Part shown: piece after piece, positions 1 through 11,459 of the stretch
How the letters are laid out: each line of letters opens with the position of its first letter
How positions within the stretch are numbered: position 1 is the stretch's first letter
Origin: Shinisaurus crocodilurus
Taxonomy: Eukaryota > Chordata > Lepidosauria > Squamata > Shinisauridae
Assembly: GCA_021292165.1 (NCBI GenBank)
Contig: CM037877.1
Location: 8,423,980 to 8,487,979, forward strand
Direction of reading: 5' to 3'
DNA: 64,000 nucleotides
Notes under the pieces: generated by a model
Told to the model about the DNA's origin: nothing
The model's database searches: none
Seen by the model: the letters and a program-made list of their open reading frames with translations, nothing else
Made by a program: the position numbers and the translations under genes

Positions 1-424
1 CGGAGAGGGAGGAATTAAGTGGCATTAGAGAGGGGATGTGTTTTCTGATGATAACTAGAAAGAAAGGGGAAGCCAATGAGGGAGGCGATTTTTTTGCCAG
101 CCTTGGGACTGCAGAAGTGAAGAGTCAATCATACGTATGCACAAACTCTCACGGAACTAGGCCACTGGGCATAAGGGATAGAGGACACTGATGGCTACAA
201 GAAGTTAGAAAAAAATACCAAAGGAGAGGAGTGGGGGGAAAGGCCATTCTTTGGACAGGAGGGTGGGCAGAGAATTTTTATTAGCTAGCAGCAGGTCTCC
301 CTAAACTCCTTAGCACTGGGGGAAAATTGAAGATATATTCTTCAGTGAGAGTCCTAAGACTAGGAAAGGACCTGTTAGTACAGCTGGATCAGCCTTCCCC
401 CACCTGGTTCCTCCAGAGGTGTTC
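1..424. other. Unassigned non-coding sequence
   Basis: I recognise no gene, SINE or LINE here. The stretch is A/G-rich on the plus strand, and its open frames are short and without familiar domains. Confidence 0.5.
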
Positions 425-468
425 GACTGCAACTCCCAGCATCCCCAGCCATGCTGGGAGTTGCAGTC
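425..468. repeat. Short perfect hairpin (MITE remnant)
   Basis: Two 18-nt arms, gactgcaactcccagcat and its exact reverse complement, flank an 8-nt spacer. The same central words occur in the hAT-type palindromic MITE at 16657-16792, so this is probably the core of a related element whose outer ends have decayed. Confidence 0.7.
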
Positions 469-1583
469 CAAGACATCTTGAGGACATCAGGTGTGGGGAG
501 CACAAGCACCTGGTTATGGATAGATTGCACTTAACCTAAACCATTCTTTGATAGAAAGTAGGACTGCAACTGAATTAAACAAAGAAAAAGAAAAGATCAA
601 TGGAACATCAAGCTTTTAGTTGATGTATCTGTTGACTAAATTTGCATATGAATATATCCGTATTTCAGCAGGGGGGGAAAGTTTTCTTGTACATTTAAGT
701 TTGGCAATTGTTTGCCTTGCTTGGTTCCATCTCAGTTATGGAATTGCCACAGTATACGGTCAGCCAGAGGACACAGAACTTATTACACTGTTCCACGGCC
801 ATGCAGGGAGGCACTGACAGGGGAGTGCTAGCAGGTGTTGTGGAAAGCAAGCCCTAGTTCAAGGCTGATCAAGACTTGAGTGGGTTTGGAGCAGACTCAA
901 AATGGATCTCAAGTATTCGAGTGAAGGGTGGTGGCTAACATTTCCAAGCCTCGCTTTTCAAAGACTCTCCCTGCCTCTATCTAAGCCTTGACAACTATTG
1001 TCCCATCTGCTTGGCCAGTTTCTGCTTGGCAACCCCCATATAGAAATGGTGACTGCCACTTAAACACTGGTGCAGCAGTATATTACCGATGTCCCATATA
1101 TGCACATAATAATAATAATGTTACCAATGGGCTGACCCAACAATATCCAAACACTATATACCATGATGAGTAATATGTGAGTTAAACAATGCCAAGTTCC
1201 TGAACACCCCTAAAAATTTATCCTCCCACATAGGAGGTTGTCTGCTTTTTCTGCTCTACCCTTCCCTCCTTGGGCCATGTGTGCATTGGGTGCCATCTGA
1301 TCATGCAGACCTGCAGTACAATCACCTGCCCTCTGAGGAGGCACAGCCTGAGTGCCTAGTCCTTAGCATATTGACCCTCAATGGGACTTATTCTTGACTA
1401 AGCATGTTTAACGCAGAAACACAGAAGACGGTGGTAATATCTCCCCATACACATTCAAAAAGTCAACTTTATCGCGTGGAAGGGTTAGCTGTGTTTCTGT
1501 TTGATGATGAAGATGATGGTACATATGAGAAATTAATTTCAGTTCATTTTTGACCAGAATTTACCCAGTTCACACCTGCTGGA
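469..1583. other. Unassigned non-coding sequence
   Basis: No recognised family. It contains a few AT-rich words and a short AAT run near 1107-1119. Open frames here are at most 65 codons and carry no known motif. Confidence 0.5.
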
Positions 1584-2440
1584 CCCAAATTCGGACTTGA
1601 AGTCATCGAGCACTACCCAAAGGGGCCATTCCACCCATGCTGGAGATGTTGCACTTGTTGGGAGCATCCGCTTCTGCGTAGTGATGTCAGAGAAATCCGA
1701 AATGAGTTGAGATTTCTATGAATCCAACCTGTGGATTTCACGGTGATCCGGCTTTCTCTGAATCGTGTGGGATTCCACAGACTTGCAGACTGTTTTTGTT
1801 TTTGTTTTTTACTTTTTTTTGGGCGGGGGGAGATTTGCACAAATGTGCATTAACATGAGTGTGCACTTGCACTAATGAGTACTTTCATATTAGGACAAAT
1901 GCACATTTGAAAACAGAAACAAAATTCTCATACATCCCTAAAAACAGAGAAACAGAATCTGCAAAACAGACAATCAGCAAAAAAGAGACAGAACAGATTT
2001 AACAAAATCCAAACATCCCTAGCAACGTGACTTTTGCACTTCTGAAAATAACCTTGGAAACAAGCAAAAATGCTTGCTTCCTGATTGGGACAGGTCAGCC
2101 CCATTCCAGAAACAAGCATTTTTGCTCGTTTCAGGTTATTTTTTAGATGCACCAAAGCCCCACTGCTCAACCAGTCATTCCTGTGAGTACACGGGCAAAA
2201 TAGGATACTAGCCAAACTCCATACACTTCATTCACAGACCCCCCAAAAATTAGTTCGATAATATGCACACATTTGAAAAAAAAACATGGCTGAAAGTAAT
2301 GCATACTTTCAAAAAATGCACACAAGCACACTTTAATCAGTGGGAGAAGAATACATATATATATTTTTAAATGTGCACAACTGAAGCATACATTTGGAAA
2401 AATATGGATGAACATGCACATGGATTTTCATTTGGAAAGA
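1584..2440. repeat. Composite of TAGGGATGT-type inverted-repeat elements
   Basis: The segment at about 1690-1795 matches the one at about 12965-13075 (shared words include gagaaatcc, gatttct and acttgcagactgtt). Reverse-oriented ends tacatccctA (1931-1940) and aacatcccta (about 2011-2022) belong to the TIR family described elsewhere in the window. The AT-rich interior with many tgcac/gtgca words (1840-2420) resembles 9303-9545 and 41766-42000. Exact element boundaries are not clear. Confidence 0.5.
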
Positions 2441-2538
2441 AAAAAACCAAATATCACAATCTGATTGTGGACATGAGTCAGAATGAGGTTTGAGGTAGAA
2501 TGTGCAGAACTTCAGTGATCTTGGGTTTTGCTGATTGC

Positions 2539-2582
<44 letters not shown>
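2539..2582. repeat. (TTA)n microsatellite
   Basis: About fourteen uninterrupted TTA units. The apparent poly-leucine frame crossing it is an artefact of the repeat. Confidence 0.95.
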
Positions 2583-3531
2583 TGCCAATCAAAAGTTAGG
2601 GAATCTCTGGCCTAACCCAATAGAATGTCATGCTACCAGCCATCTACATGGGAAGATGGGTCGCCTATGTAGTAGCAGCTGTTTCTCCATATTTGAGGGA
2701 TATTTATTAAATTCATATTTCATGTATACCCGCTCGCCACTTTGTTTGCCACAGTGAATTTACGAGCATGGGGTTGGTTCAGTCTTGAGGATTAAGGTTT
2801 TGGAATGGAAAATGAGTTAATAAACCTCTTCACTGTTACAGAAAACCATAAATTTAGGCTCCTTAAAGCCCCTACAGTGGCATATATCCTGCCTTTGGTC
2901 TCACTATCTCAAGTGAATTTACTGTGTCCCATTATATGACAGGCCAGCCAACTAAATTATCATAGCTCTCCATTAAATAACAAAGATATGATTGGTCAAG
3001 TATTTTACATTCTCCAGGCAGTTTTCAAAAGCCCCGAGTGGATAATTGTCACTTAATGCTTTTAAACTGTGACCACCTTGTATGACTTTATTAAAAAGTT
3101 CAGGCCTGCCATGGGTGTCAAGGTGCCACCAAAGTGTAGTTCATCTTTCCTGTAACCGGGGTCTGCTTCTCACTGTGGTGGTGAATCTATGTGTCAAAGA
3201 GCCAAATGAGATGTGATGAGGGTGATCCGTGTTAGGATCTCCGAATGTCTTTTTCTTCAATTTGGATTGAGACCACGGTTCTTGGATTGAGAACTTTTGG
3301 AGATGTGTTGTTAACCCTTTCCCCTGCACTGTTTTCCTGAATTAAATTATCCCCCAAATCTGTGATTAGTCACTGGGGGGGGGGACACACACAGGTATCT
3401 TTATTATACTTATGTCCCCACCCCCAAATCCATGGCCCCCACTTTGGAGTGGATTAATTTAATCCAAGCAAACAGTGAGGAAAATGTGTGAAAAGGAAGA
3501 CTTACCAGCATACAATGGTATTCAGGCAGAC
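2583..3531. other. Unassigned non-coding sequence
   Basis: No recognised repeat or gene. A G-run followed by a short CA tract lies near 3376-3392. Confidence 0.5.
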
Positions 3532-4094
3532 CAGAAGTGGGCAACTCCCAGGGGTCATGGGCCGCATTGCCACTGCCATCCCAGAACCCACTGGGGTCCA
3601 CACCCCTGTTCTCCGGCACCACGCCACCAAATTTAGTGGCACCACGCCACTAAAACGTGATGGTCCAGCAGAGGCAAACCCCACCCCCGCAATTTTGCTT
3701 TAAAACAGGATGAGCAGGGAACATGTTTTCAAGCAAAATCACCACCTTTTTTTGCTGCTGCCACATCACCAAATGTTGTGCCAGTGTGGCGTAGTGGTCA
3801 GAGTGTTGGACTGGGACCCGGGAGATCTGAGTTCTAATCCCTGCTCGGCCATGAAACTCACTGGGTGACTTTGGGCCAGTCACTGACTCTCAGCCTAATT
3901 TACCCCACAGGGTTGTTGTGAGGATGAAATGGAGAGGAGGAGAAGGACGAGGAGGAGGACGAGGATGATGATTATGTAAGCCGCCTTGGGTTCCTTGCAG
4001 GAAAAAAAGCGGGGTATAAATATAATAAATAAATAAATAAAATTAAAAAATGTTGTCAAAATGTTTGCCATGGGCTGTGTGTTGCCCACCCCTG
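3532..4094. mobile_element. hAT-like non-autonomous element, interrupted by a SINE
   Basis: The left end starts CAGAAGTGGGCAAC and the right end finishes GTTGCCCACCCCTG, so they form terminal inverted repeats of the hAT type (CAG...CTG). After removing the inserted SINE (3780-4047 plus one target copy) the element is about 290 bp. No clean 8-bp target duplication was found: the flanks read aggcagac and gagttggc. Confidence 0.6.
3780..4047 (+). mobile_element. Sauria SINE, full length, with target duplication
   Basis: The head (ccagtgtggcgtagtggtca) is the tRNA-derived promoter start. A degenerate B-box (gagttctaatccctg) follows. The body contains tgggccagtcactgactctc and cacagggttgttgtgagg. 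The tail gccgccttgggttccttgc is Bov-B LINE-like and ends in AAATA repeats. A 9-bp target duplication, aaatgttgt, flanks it (3771-3779 and 4048-4056). Sauria SINEs are known only from squamates and are thought to be moved by Bov-B LINEs. The GAGGA-rich stretch before the tail is expanded in this copy. Confidence 0.93.
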
Positions 4095-4540
4095 GAGTTG
4101 GCACTTCCATTATTGAGATCCACTTGCATGGAGTACCTGTGTGTGTACAACTGTATATTCCCTTCTCCCTGTCCCAGTTAAGGTCCTGAATCCTGATGTA
4201 GGGCCAACAAGATGTGATCTCACTCTCCTCCACGCATTTACTCTAGGCAGGGAGCTCACGTGAATAGGACTCTAACGTTATTCACAGTCCAAAATATACA
4301 TCAGCAGCTGTAGTACTGTGCGACACGGCAGGCTGTGCGTTGCATGGCACCTTAGTGTCCATGTGTGTGCATTTACAGGAGTGTGATCTAGTGATAAGGT
4401 GCATCTATTTCTTACTCAGAGATTCAAGTTCTGACTGAAGACACTGAGGAGGGAGCTAAACCCTGAAAGAATAACCATTCGTAGGCCCAGGGCCCATCAA
4501 GGGTAGGCATGGCTACCCAAAATCCATGGCCCCCACACAT
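4095..4540. other. Unassigned non-coding sequence
   Basis: No recognised repeat family and no credible coding frame. Confidence 0.5.
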
Positions 4541-4590
4541 ATATTATCTTGCTGAAACTAAGCCCACAGGAATGCCCTGGAGTTGCTGAT
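4541..4590 (+). repeat. Fragment of 5S-rRNA-derived SINE head
   Basis: The words tatcttgctgaaactaagc match the head of the longer fragment at 4773-4850, placing two partial 5S-like heads within 250 bp. The match is short. Confidence 0.4.
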
Positions 4591-4647
4591 CCTCTTCACG
4601 ACTGGAACCTGCTTGTTCACCTGCCTCTCGCTCTGGCCCAGACAACA

Positions 4648-4657
4648 GTGGTGGTGG

Positions 4658-4702
<45 letters not shown>
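4648..4702. repeat. (GTG)(ATG)n microsatellite
   Basis: Three GTG units lead into about fifteen ATG units. The poly-Met and poly-Ser frames across it are artefacts. Confidence 0.95.
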
Positions 4703-4772
4703 GCAGCAGATCCCATGGCCTACTTGCTCTCTTGCCCAAGGGACTTCAAAAATCTGGAGCTGGAACGGCATA

Positions 4773-4850
4773 GGCCGCATGATATAGTATCTTGCTGAAA
4801 CTAAGCAGGTCTGAATCTGGTTGCTGCCTGGATGGGACACCACCTGAGAA
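4773..4850 (+). mobile_element. 5S-rRNA-derived SINE, diverged head
   Basis: Order and wording follow 5S rRNA: cttgctgaaactaagcaggt, then ggttgctgcctggatgggac. It ends in a 17-nt T run. The downstream words gaatgaaggcaggatat resemble a LINE tail other than CR1, unlike the CR1-tailed copies at 30060 and 55503. Confidence 0.55.
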
Positions 4851-4869
4851 CCCTTTTTTTTTTTTTTTT

Positions 4870-5310
4870 TAATGCTTTTTGCCCATGGAATGAAGGCAGG
4901 ATATCAGTGATAAACTCTAGCAACTCACATTTTCTACATGTTAACAAGGCTTCCCCCAAAGGTCCAAATAGGGGGAGTGATTTATGAGGGACAGGTACCA
5001 GAAAATTGGGGTAGGGTTGGAATGTATGTGTCAGGATGTCTACCCACAAGAGATCCTAGAAGATGGCCCAGGAAACCAGTTGTGCAAGGGAGGAATCTGG
5101 CATTGCTTATAAAGGCTTTTTGTGGAGCTACCTGTATGAGAGGAGGAAGAAGGGAGGCCTTGGGGACAGCAATTTCAAGCGCTGAGGGGGCAAAGTGAAG
5201 ACCATACTCTCTGTTTGTCATTCCGGGGGACTGCCAATGCTGGTGTGGACTTGTGTTTTCTGTTTTCTGTTTTGTTTTGCCAGCTAAATGCATGTAGTCA
5301 GCAGCAAAAA
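4870..5310. other. Unassigned non-coding sequence
   Basis: No recognised family. Opposing open frames of about 80-100 codons overlap on both strands and carry no domain, which suggests chance. Confidence 0.5.
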
Positions 5311-5620
5311 AACCAGACTTTTTTTTTGGAGAGCTGTAGCCTTCTGTTTCTTTTCACCCGGACCTGGTATGTAATGGCCCTGCCATAAACCAGAGATTGC
5401 TCCATCATCCCGGAGATCTCATTGATTGCTGGCATATATAATGGAAGAAAATGTGCCTCCAAAGCGACTCCCTTCTAATTAATGTCACAACAGATTCTTC
5501 ACCCCTTGTGACTCTGCATTTGACTCAGCGGGGCCGTATTTTTCAGGAGAGGTTAGGTTCAAAGTGAAATACCAAGTAGGCTAATCAGGAATGAATGAAA
5601 CACTGTGTCACTTTCAAAGA
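5311..5620. other. Unique island, candidate conserved non-coding element
   Basis: Non-repetitive sequence with words common in vertebrate enhancers: ttctaattaatg (homeodomain-type core), gatctcattgattgctgg, and tgactcagc (AP-1/MAF-like). It is free of every repeat family seen in the window. This call rests on composition only, since conservation cannot be tested here. Confidence 0.3.
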
Positions 5621-6629
5621 ACATCAGTGATTTACCTTCCAAACATGACAGAACGTCCTCGTTCATTACCCTTTCCGAATCTATGCAGCCAAGATCATCT
5701 CTTACAGAAGTAGCCACTGCACTGTCCAGTAAAACAAATCTATTTTCTACAAGCGCCTTCCCCTGTGCCTGGCATGTCTGGATGTGGGGAGGGGGAAATT
5801 GCTGGTGGGAAGGAAGGGAGGCGAGTGGGCCAAAGGCTGCACGCAGATGGGGTCAGCTGCTGGGAGGAGCTTACGGGGAGATATTTGCCTGTGGAGCCTC
5901 TTCGAGCTTCTGGCTCCTTCCCTCTCTATACTCAGTGTAGGCTTTGCTGGTTACCTTATGTGGCCGAGTAGGATTTTTTGGCCTACCGCCTGCTTGGCCA
6001 TGGGCTATAGGTCTTTTTGACTACTCTACACTGTAAACAGGGATGGGTTTGCTGGTGGTGATTAGGTCAATTTGGTTGTTAGGCTGATTCGGTCACATTT
6101 GTTAGGCAGGTAGGTGTGGGCATATTTAGTAGGGGTCAATGTTGGTGAGCATCTGAAGGCAGCTTTATGGTGATAGGCAATATCTGAGGCTTCACGCTCA
6201 GGGCTTTGAGGCCCAGTGGGGAGATACAGGTTGCCAGTGCCAATGCGGCTAACCCACCTTAGCCTCTTGGGAGTTTTTTGGCCCCAGAAGGGGGTGACAG
6301 TGAAAGGCCTCCCAATACCTGGTTGGTGTAGACCTGTGAGGTGGTGATCGCACAGATGCTGCTCTGCAGGGCTAGCTAGGATGTCTCTCCCAATACAATT
6401 ACAGGATAGCTGCTTGCATAGAATAGAAGCCCACACTGTTCCTCTTTGCAGATCTGTTAAATAAATACACGTGGCCCAAGTTTACACCAAACATTTCTGT
6501 GTTCCATCTCATTATTTCCACACACCCTTTCACTCACAAACAAATTGCATGCATTAAGGCTGCAATGCTATAGACACTTACATCACGGTATGCCTTGCTG
6601 AAGTCAATGGGAAACACATAGGACTGTTC

Positions 6630-6632
<3 letters not shown>
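5621..6632. other. Unassigned sequence, moderately GC-rich
   Basis: The longest frame is 124 codons on the minus strand (6062-6436). It has no domain I recognise and no splice or promoter context. Its 5' side carries an AATAAA (about 6460). It could be an old LTR or processed sequence, but this is not established. Confidence 0.4.

Positions 6633-6668
<36 letters not shown>
6633..6668. repeat. (CA)n microsatellite
   Basis: About eighteen CA units, uninterrupted. Confidence 0.95.
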
Positions 6669-7064
6669 ACTGGTGGTAGGACAGAGATACTTTTAAGCAA
6701 TGGGGTCAGTTTGAGATTTTGAGAGCACCGTCATCAAACTCAATAGACATACTTCTTCTCATTTGTGATAAGCTCTGAAAACTCTCACACTGCATATTTT
6801 CAGTATGGTCATTTTGAAGAGAAAAAAAATTAAACAGCCAGTTGTGGAAGGCACCGTGTGGATTGCACTTGTGACATCACCAACCCAACCCCCCTCCCCA
6901 TTCAGGAGTGGGAAACTAGATTCATTTATTCATTTAACTAGATTCTAGTTCTGCAACTAGATTCATTTATTTCTTAAAGTGTTTAATTTCATTTTATTTT
7001 ACTCTAATAATGTCACCCCTTATACAGATTTGATTAAGTTAAAGGCAGGCATACTAAAATCATC
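6669..7064. other. Unassigned AT-rich sequence
   Basis: A short internal direct repeat is visible: gattcatttatt occurs in both 6919-6931 and 6959-6971. Nothing else is recognised. Confidence 0.5.
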
Positions 7065-7195
7065 GTCATCATCTAATTTATATGCCGCTTTTCCACAAAA
7101 GGTGCCCAAAGCGGCTAACAACACAGCAGCAATACAAAAACAAGAAAGCACGCCGATGGGTCAATTACAATAGTCCATCATTACAATAACAATCA
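7065..7195 (-). repeat. LINE 3' tail fragment
   Basis: Read on the minus strand it gives gccgctttgggcacctttt followed by atataaattagatgatgatg, the typical end of a non-LTR element whose tail encodes a gcgg..ataaat motif and a GAT repeat. No coding part remains. Confidence 0.5.
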
Positions 7196-7516
7196 ACCCA
7201 AACATTTCATTTCACTAATACTGTATAACATTATTACAAACTAGGCAAAAATCAACTGTTACAACACAAAATCAATTCTTATTTATCAGCACGCACGAAT
7301 ACCTTTCCTTCACATTGAGGCATTAATAAGCAATACAAACTGCACACAGGAGTACAAAGTGCAGAAAAGAGCAACCAGATATCTTGCAGCCTGCAGCAGC
7401 TCATCTTTCCCACATGCTCCACTCTCTCATGCTGGTGCAGTTCTCAAGACTCCAACAGAGACAAAGGTGGTGGGATTTAGTCTCTTCCCCTGTTCTCTGG
7501 ATGTCTCTGCTGATAT

Positions 7517-7685
7517 TTCATAGATTTTCATAGATCATAGAGTTGGAAGGAGCCTACAAGGCTATCGAGTCCAACCCCCTGCTCAGTGGAGGAAACTAGA
7601 GGAGGGGTCTCCCATCCAAGTAACAACCAGGCCTGACCCTGCTTAGCTTTCCACGCTCAGACAAGCTGAGCCAGCGTAAGCCACA
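7517..7685 (-). mobile_element. 5S-rRNA-derived SINE with CR1 tail
   Basis: On the minus strand the head reads ctgagcgtggaaagctaagc, agggtcaggcctggttgtta and gatgggagac, which follow the 5S rRNA internal promoter region. The 3' part has the CR1 end: ggttggactcgatagccttg, tccaactctatgatctatga and a degenerate repeat. It is the same family as 30060-30218 and 55503-55662. Confidence 0.85.
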
Positions 7686-8229
7686 TCAAACCACAGCCCT
7701 TTACAGGTGTCTTGCCTTCAGAAGTAGACTAAACGTGTGGAGGGGGAATCGGAACCATACCTGCTGACCCTGACTCAGATGTTGCATGCTTTGCTCGGTC
7801 TGCCCACCCGCCCGCCCACCCACAACCACACATCAAGCGCAACATCAGAAAAGGGGAGCCTACGGTATGCATTTTGGAGGTCCACCTGACTGACTCCCCT
7901 GATGAATGAAGGGTTTCCCAATTGCATGGAGAGTCTACTTGCGTTCACCTGTAGACATGTGTAGGAACTAGGAATATTTTAGAAATTTGAACATTGTGAA
8001 TCCCAGTACAAACGGACCTGACCCACAGCTCCTGGAACTCAGAGGATTGTGAGCATCCTGTGCAGGGCAGGAGGAGTGCAGAGGCAAAGGTCACCTCCGT
8101 GGTCCTCCCACCCTGCAAAGCATCTAGACAGATGATTTTGGCCATCTAACTGCAGCACTTCAGAGGGGGAGGGAAGGACGAAGGAGGGTACATCGTATCT
8201 TGGTGGCAACATGCTTCTCCCCTCCCCGC
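7686..8229. other. Unassigned non-coding sequence
   Basis: A C-rich CCCG/CCCA stretch lies near 7806-7822. There is no recognised family or gene. Confidence 0.5.
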
Positions 8230-8483
8230 CCACTGGAATACCCCCTAGACCCCTTTTCCAAGGCCACTCTTACAACCTTGGAGAAGCAGCCAGTGCCATT
8301 CTTTCCGTACCTGCTGCAAGGGGGGGGGAGGCCACTCCGAGCGTGGATCCCCAGCACCAAGGTTGGAGTTGTTTTCTGACCTTGGTGCTGGGCATCCAAA
8401 TGATCCTAAGGCCCTCCAGGGGACCTCGGATTGCTAGGTGCCATAGGATCTCTCTGTGATCAGGGTGAGAGGCACCATCCCTA
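8230..8483. mobile_element. Foldback element with TAGGGATGG end
   Basis: The right end reads caccatcccta, the reverse of the TAGGGATG(T/G) terminus seen in other elements here. Its core is a hairpin: ggatccccagcaccaaggt and accttggtgctgggcatcc face each other across about 15 nt (about 8345-8397). The arms extend outward with mismatches. The left terminus is not clear. Confidence 0.5.
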
Positions 8484-9126
8484 ATTACAGTACCCCTTGA
8501 TCTCATGCATCCAACACTGATCATATATGCTGATACATTATCATTTGGATAATTGTCTTAATGTTTGCCTTAAATATCAATGCCTCCTCTATATGAAGAA
8601 GCTCTAGCCAGAAGTCTTCTGGATTTATTGAATATATAGCTAACCAACTAGATTAACTTGCTAAAATAAATAGCAAGGATACAGCTGATGTAAGGTCTCT
8701 TTGCAAGGCTCTTAGGGGTTGTGAACAGTTCATATGAGTGGATTGCCAGGAGTAACACGATCTAGCAGGAGTTGCTTGTTGTAAGATAATTTGATATTCT
8801 GTTTTGCGTTGAGGCCAGTGGTTTTATTTTCAACCAACTGGAGGATGTCAATATCCCTTTTTAGCAATTTGATCTACATTTATTGTGATGGAAGGAAGTC
8901 AAGGAGAGATTTATATATCTATGGAGATAGAGCTTTAGCAGTAAAGATAGAGGGCTACACAAATTAATATCAATTATATGTCAAGTTTCCCTAAGTGCTT
9001 CTCAAAGTATTTCACATACATTATCTCATGAATTCTTACAACAGCCCTCTATGCACTCCTGCACAATAGTAGAAGTGTAGAACACCAAACAAAATCTTGT
9101 TACAACTTCTCTATGACCACATCAAT
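8484..9126. other. Unassigned AT-rich sequence
   Basis: No recognised repeat or coding frame. Words such as ggcttctcaaagtatttcac suggest an old LINE tail near 8995, which I cannot place. Confidence 0.45.
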
Positions 9127-9236
9127 TTCTTCTTCTTCTTCTTCTTCTTCTTCTTCTTCTTCTTCTTCTTCTTCTTCTCTCCTCCTCCTCCTCCTCCTCC
9201 TCCTCCTCCTCCTCCTCCTCCTCCTCCTCTTCTTCT
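9127..9236. repeat. (TTC)n(CTC)n pyrimidine tract
   Basis: About seventeen TTC units are followed by about eighteen CTC/TCC units, giving a strand-asymmetric pyrimidine run of about 110 nt. The poly-Phe/poly-Pro frame across it is an artefact. Confidence 0.95.
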
Positions 9237-9302
9237 TGCTATATTATATTGCTGCAAACAAAACAAAAGAGTATGGACATCAATAAACTACTACACAAAA
9301 AA

Positions 9303-9545
9303 GTAGGGATGTACGAGGATTTTGTTTCAGTTTGCAAATCATCCAAACTTTCCCTGTTCACAACTCCATTCACAAACACTGACAACAGTGCATTCTCCCC
9401 CCGCAAATGTACATATTCCCAAACTTGTGATCACATTAAAAAATGCACAATTTGAAATACACATTTTTAAATAAACATATAAACATTTTCACACTTTAGT
9501 CAATGGGGGGGGGGGAGTGTGAATCTGATGTGTATACTTTTTCTG
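9303..9545 (+). repeat. TAGGGATGT-type AT-rich element
   Basis: It begins tagggatgtacgaggatttt. Its body (cccaaacttgtgatcacat, then a tgcac-rich stretch, then cactttagtcaatgggg) matches 41766-42000 closely, which proves an interspersed family. The right terminus is not identified. Confidence 0.65.
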
Positions 9546-9692
9546 TTCGAACAAACATGTCACACGAAAATGGGAGTGAGCCAAACCAAGCATCAAAACT
9601 GTAGGGATTGGGCCCAACATCTTCTGCAGATGTTCCCCAAGAAGACATGGGAACTGATTCTGAGTCAGAGGGGAAGGGGGAGGTGTTGTGGA

Positions 9693-10095
9693 GTAGGGAT
9701 GTGCCACGAACCTGTGGGGGGCTCGCCTCTCCGCCGGCTCACCTCCCCCCCCTCGATCTTCTGAGCGGCGTGGAGCAGTTCTCCGCGCCACTCGAGCCGC
9801 TGGTGTTGGTCCCGTCACGTCACATCTGGCCCCGGAAGTGACACGAGGGGGACCCTGCGCAGGCGCAATACGTCACGTGGGGGTCCAGCGTGCTTGCACA
9901 GGGTCCCATTGCGTCACTTCCGGGGCTGGATGTGACGCGATGGGACCAGCGTGGTCGGCGCGGGTGGCTTGCCTCAGAGAGGCGAGCCGCCGCTGGACAA
10001 GATAGGCCCGTAGGCCCACACGAGCCCCGCACGGACGTGAGCGGGGCCCGATTTTGGCTCGCTACTCCCGTGCGGGGCGAACGGTTACATCCATA
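9693..10095. mobile_element. GC-rich foldback element with TAGGGATGT ends
   Basis: The left end is tagggatgtgccacgaac and the right end is ggttacatccata. Arms of about 55 nt face each other (about 9797-9857 and 9893-9952): ggtcccgtcacgtcacatc on the left pairs with gatgtgacgcgatgggacc on the right. Each arm carries an ETS/CRE-like word, CCGGAAGTGAC at 9832-9842 and GCGTCACTTCCGG at 9911-9923. The element is CpG-rich against AT-rich surroundings. Several open frames cross it but none has a domain. It lacks a transposase. Confidence 0.75.
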
Positions 10096-11459
10096 TCAGT
10101 GGAGGCACCAAAGGTGTGGGAGCAGAAGATCAGCAAGAATGGCAGAGCCACATGGGAGGAAACCCAGCTGCCATCTAATCTTTCAGAGGACAGCCGAGCT
10201 GGGCCCTCTGAGCCCATGGGAACACAGGCTGCTAAGGAAGAGTAGGAGGAGGTGGGAATACAAGACCCAAGAGTTAGGTGTCAGATGAAAAGGGAGGGGT
10301 AATGCAGGGTCATGAGGTGCTCAAGGAGACTTGTAGCCAGGGAGGTGACCCCGTAGAAAGACCCACCTTGAGGGAGGGACTTGGCATCCTGCTCAGCCAA
10401 GGTGAGCCATAGTAGATGGTCAGTTTCATGACAACTCTCTTTCATGATGGTCTAACCCAGGAAACTATCTGAAACTTACGAGATACTGTGTTATGCAAAG
10501 CCTCTCTGGACCCTTTGTCTCTTTTGGCTGCAAGAAGATACTGTCTGTAGCCTGAAGCAATGCTTGCTTGTGTGTACTTTGCATAATAAAGGTAATTGTC
10601 TAGAAATATGACTTGGCAGCTTGACTACAAAGGGAGCCAGGGGCCAGGCATGAGACAAAAATGAAGTTTGGAGAATTCCATCAAGCTTGAACATCTTGAT
10701 GTTCTCCTGGTTCTCCTATCCCTAAAAAAGAATCTTAATGCAATCATGAGTGCTCTCACATCAATATTGCTTTTTTGAGGCCATGTTTTACATGTAAACT
10801 GGTAAAGTGGGGATGAGGAAGAGACATGAAGGCTCTTAAAGAAATGGAAGTGGTGGCAAAATCCATGTGGATTATTTTTTTTTCCTGTCCCAAATTAGGA
10901 TTTTCATTCTTTAAAAAGCAACGATCAAGAATTTCAAATGACTCTGTTCACTATAGAAACAATATCAGGAAATTTCGAACTCCCAAATCTGGGGAGAAAT
11001 TTGAATAAGAAGAACACTGGAAGGCTCCCAAATTTCAGTTGGGGGATAAAGTCTAATGGGGTCAAGTCAAAGTCTTCACAGAAAAGCTGGATTTTGGGGA
11101 GGCTTTTGGAGGAAAAGCAAGACAGAGGTAACACAGCATAGTTGCTTGGGGACGTTGAAGCAGGGAGATAGCAGCCAACCAATCAGCACTGCAAGGGGAC
11201 CACTGCCCATGTTTAAAATTTACCACTGCCCATGTTTAAAATTTGAGAGCATGCAGTGTACAAATAGCGGCCACAGCTATCTTGTTGCACTGCTCATAAA
11301 AGTTGAACAATACCCCTGGGGAATGGGCAGAAAAAACAACCCCCCACAGCACACTCAGACAATCTAAGCCCTCTAAAAATTCTGCTGTTATTGCGTCGAA
11401 TGGATGAAATACCAAACAGCAGGCATTATTATTTTTAAAAGGGGTATAAAACAATAGCA
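10096..11459. other. Unassigned non-coding sequence
   Basis: A 22-nt direct repeat lies at about 11203-11245 (two copies of accactgcccatgtttaaaa in tandem). No gene or known repeat is recognised. Confidence 0.5.

Noticed and set aside
5955..6430. Possible nuclear mitochondrial insertion
   Set aside because: The reversed sequence has C/A-rich stretches that look mitochondrial at first, but no mitochondrial gene order or recognisable protein emerges.
6062..6436. 124-codon minus-strand open frame
   Set aside because: No recognised motif; no conserved context. Could be old retroelement or processed sequence but nothing supports a gene.
9097..9306. Poly-Phe/poly-Pro protein
   Set aside because: Direct translation of a TTC/CTC microsatellite; the same applies to poly-Ser, poly-Glu, poly-Met and poly-Leu frames at 2539, 4648, 37887, 59561 and 59984.
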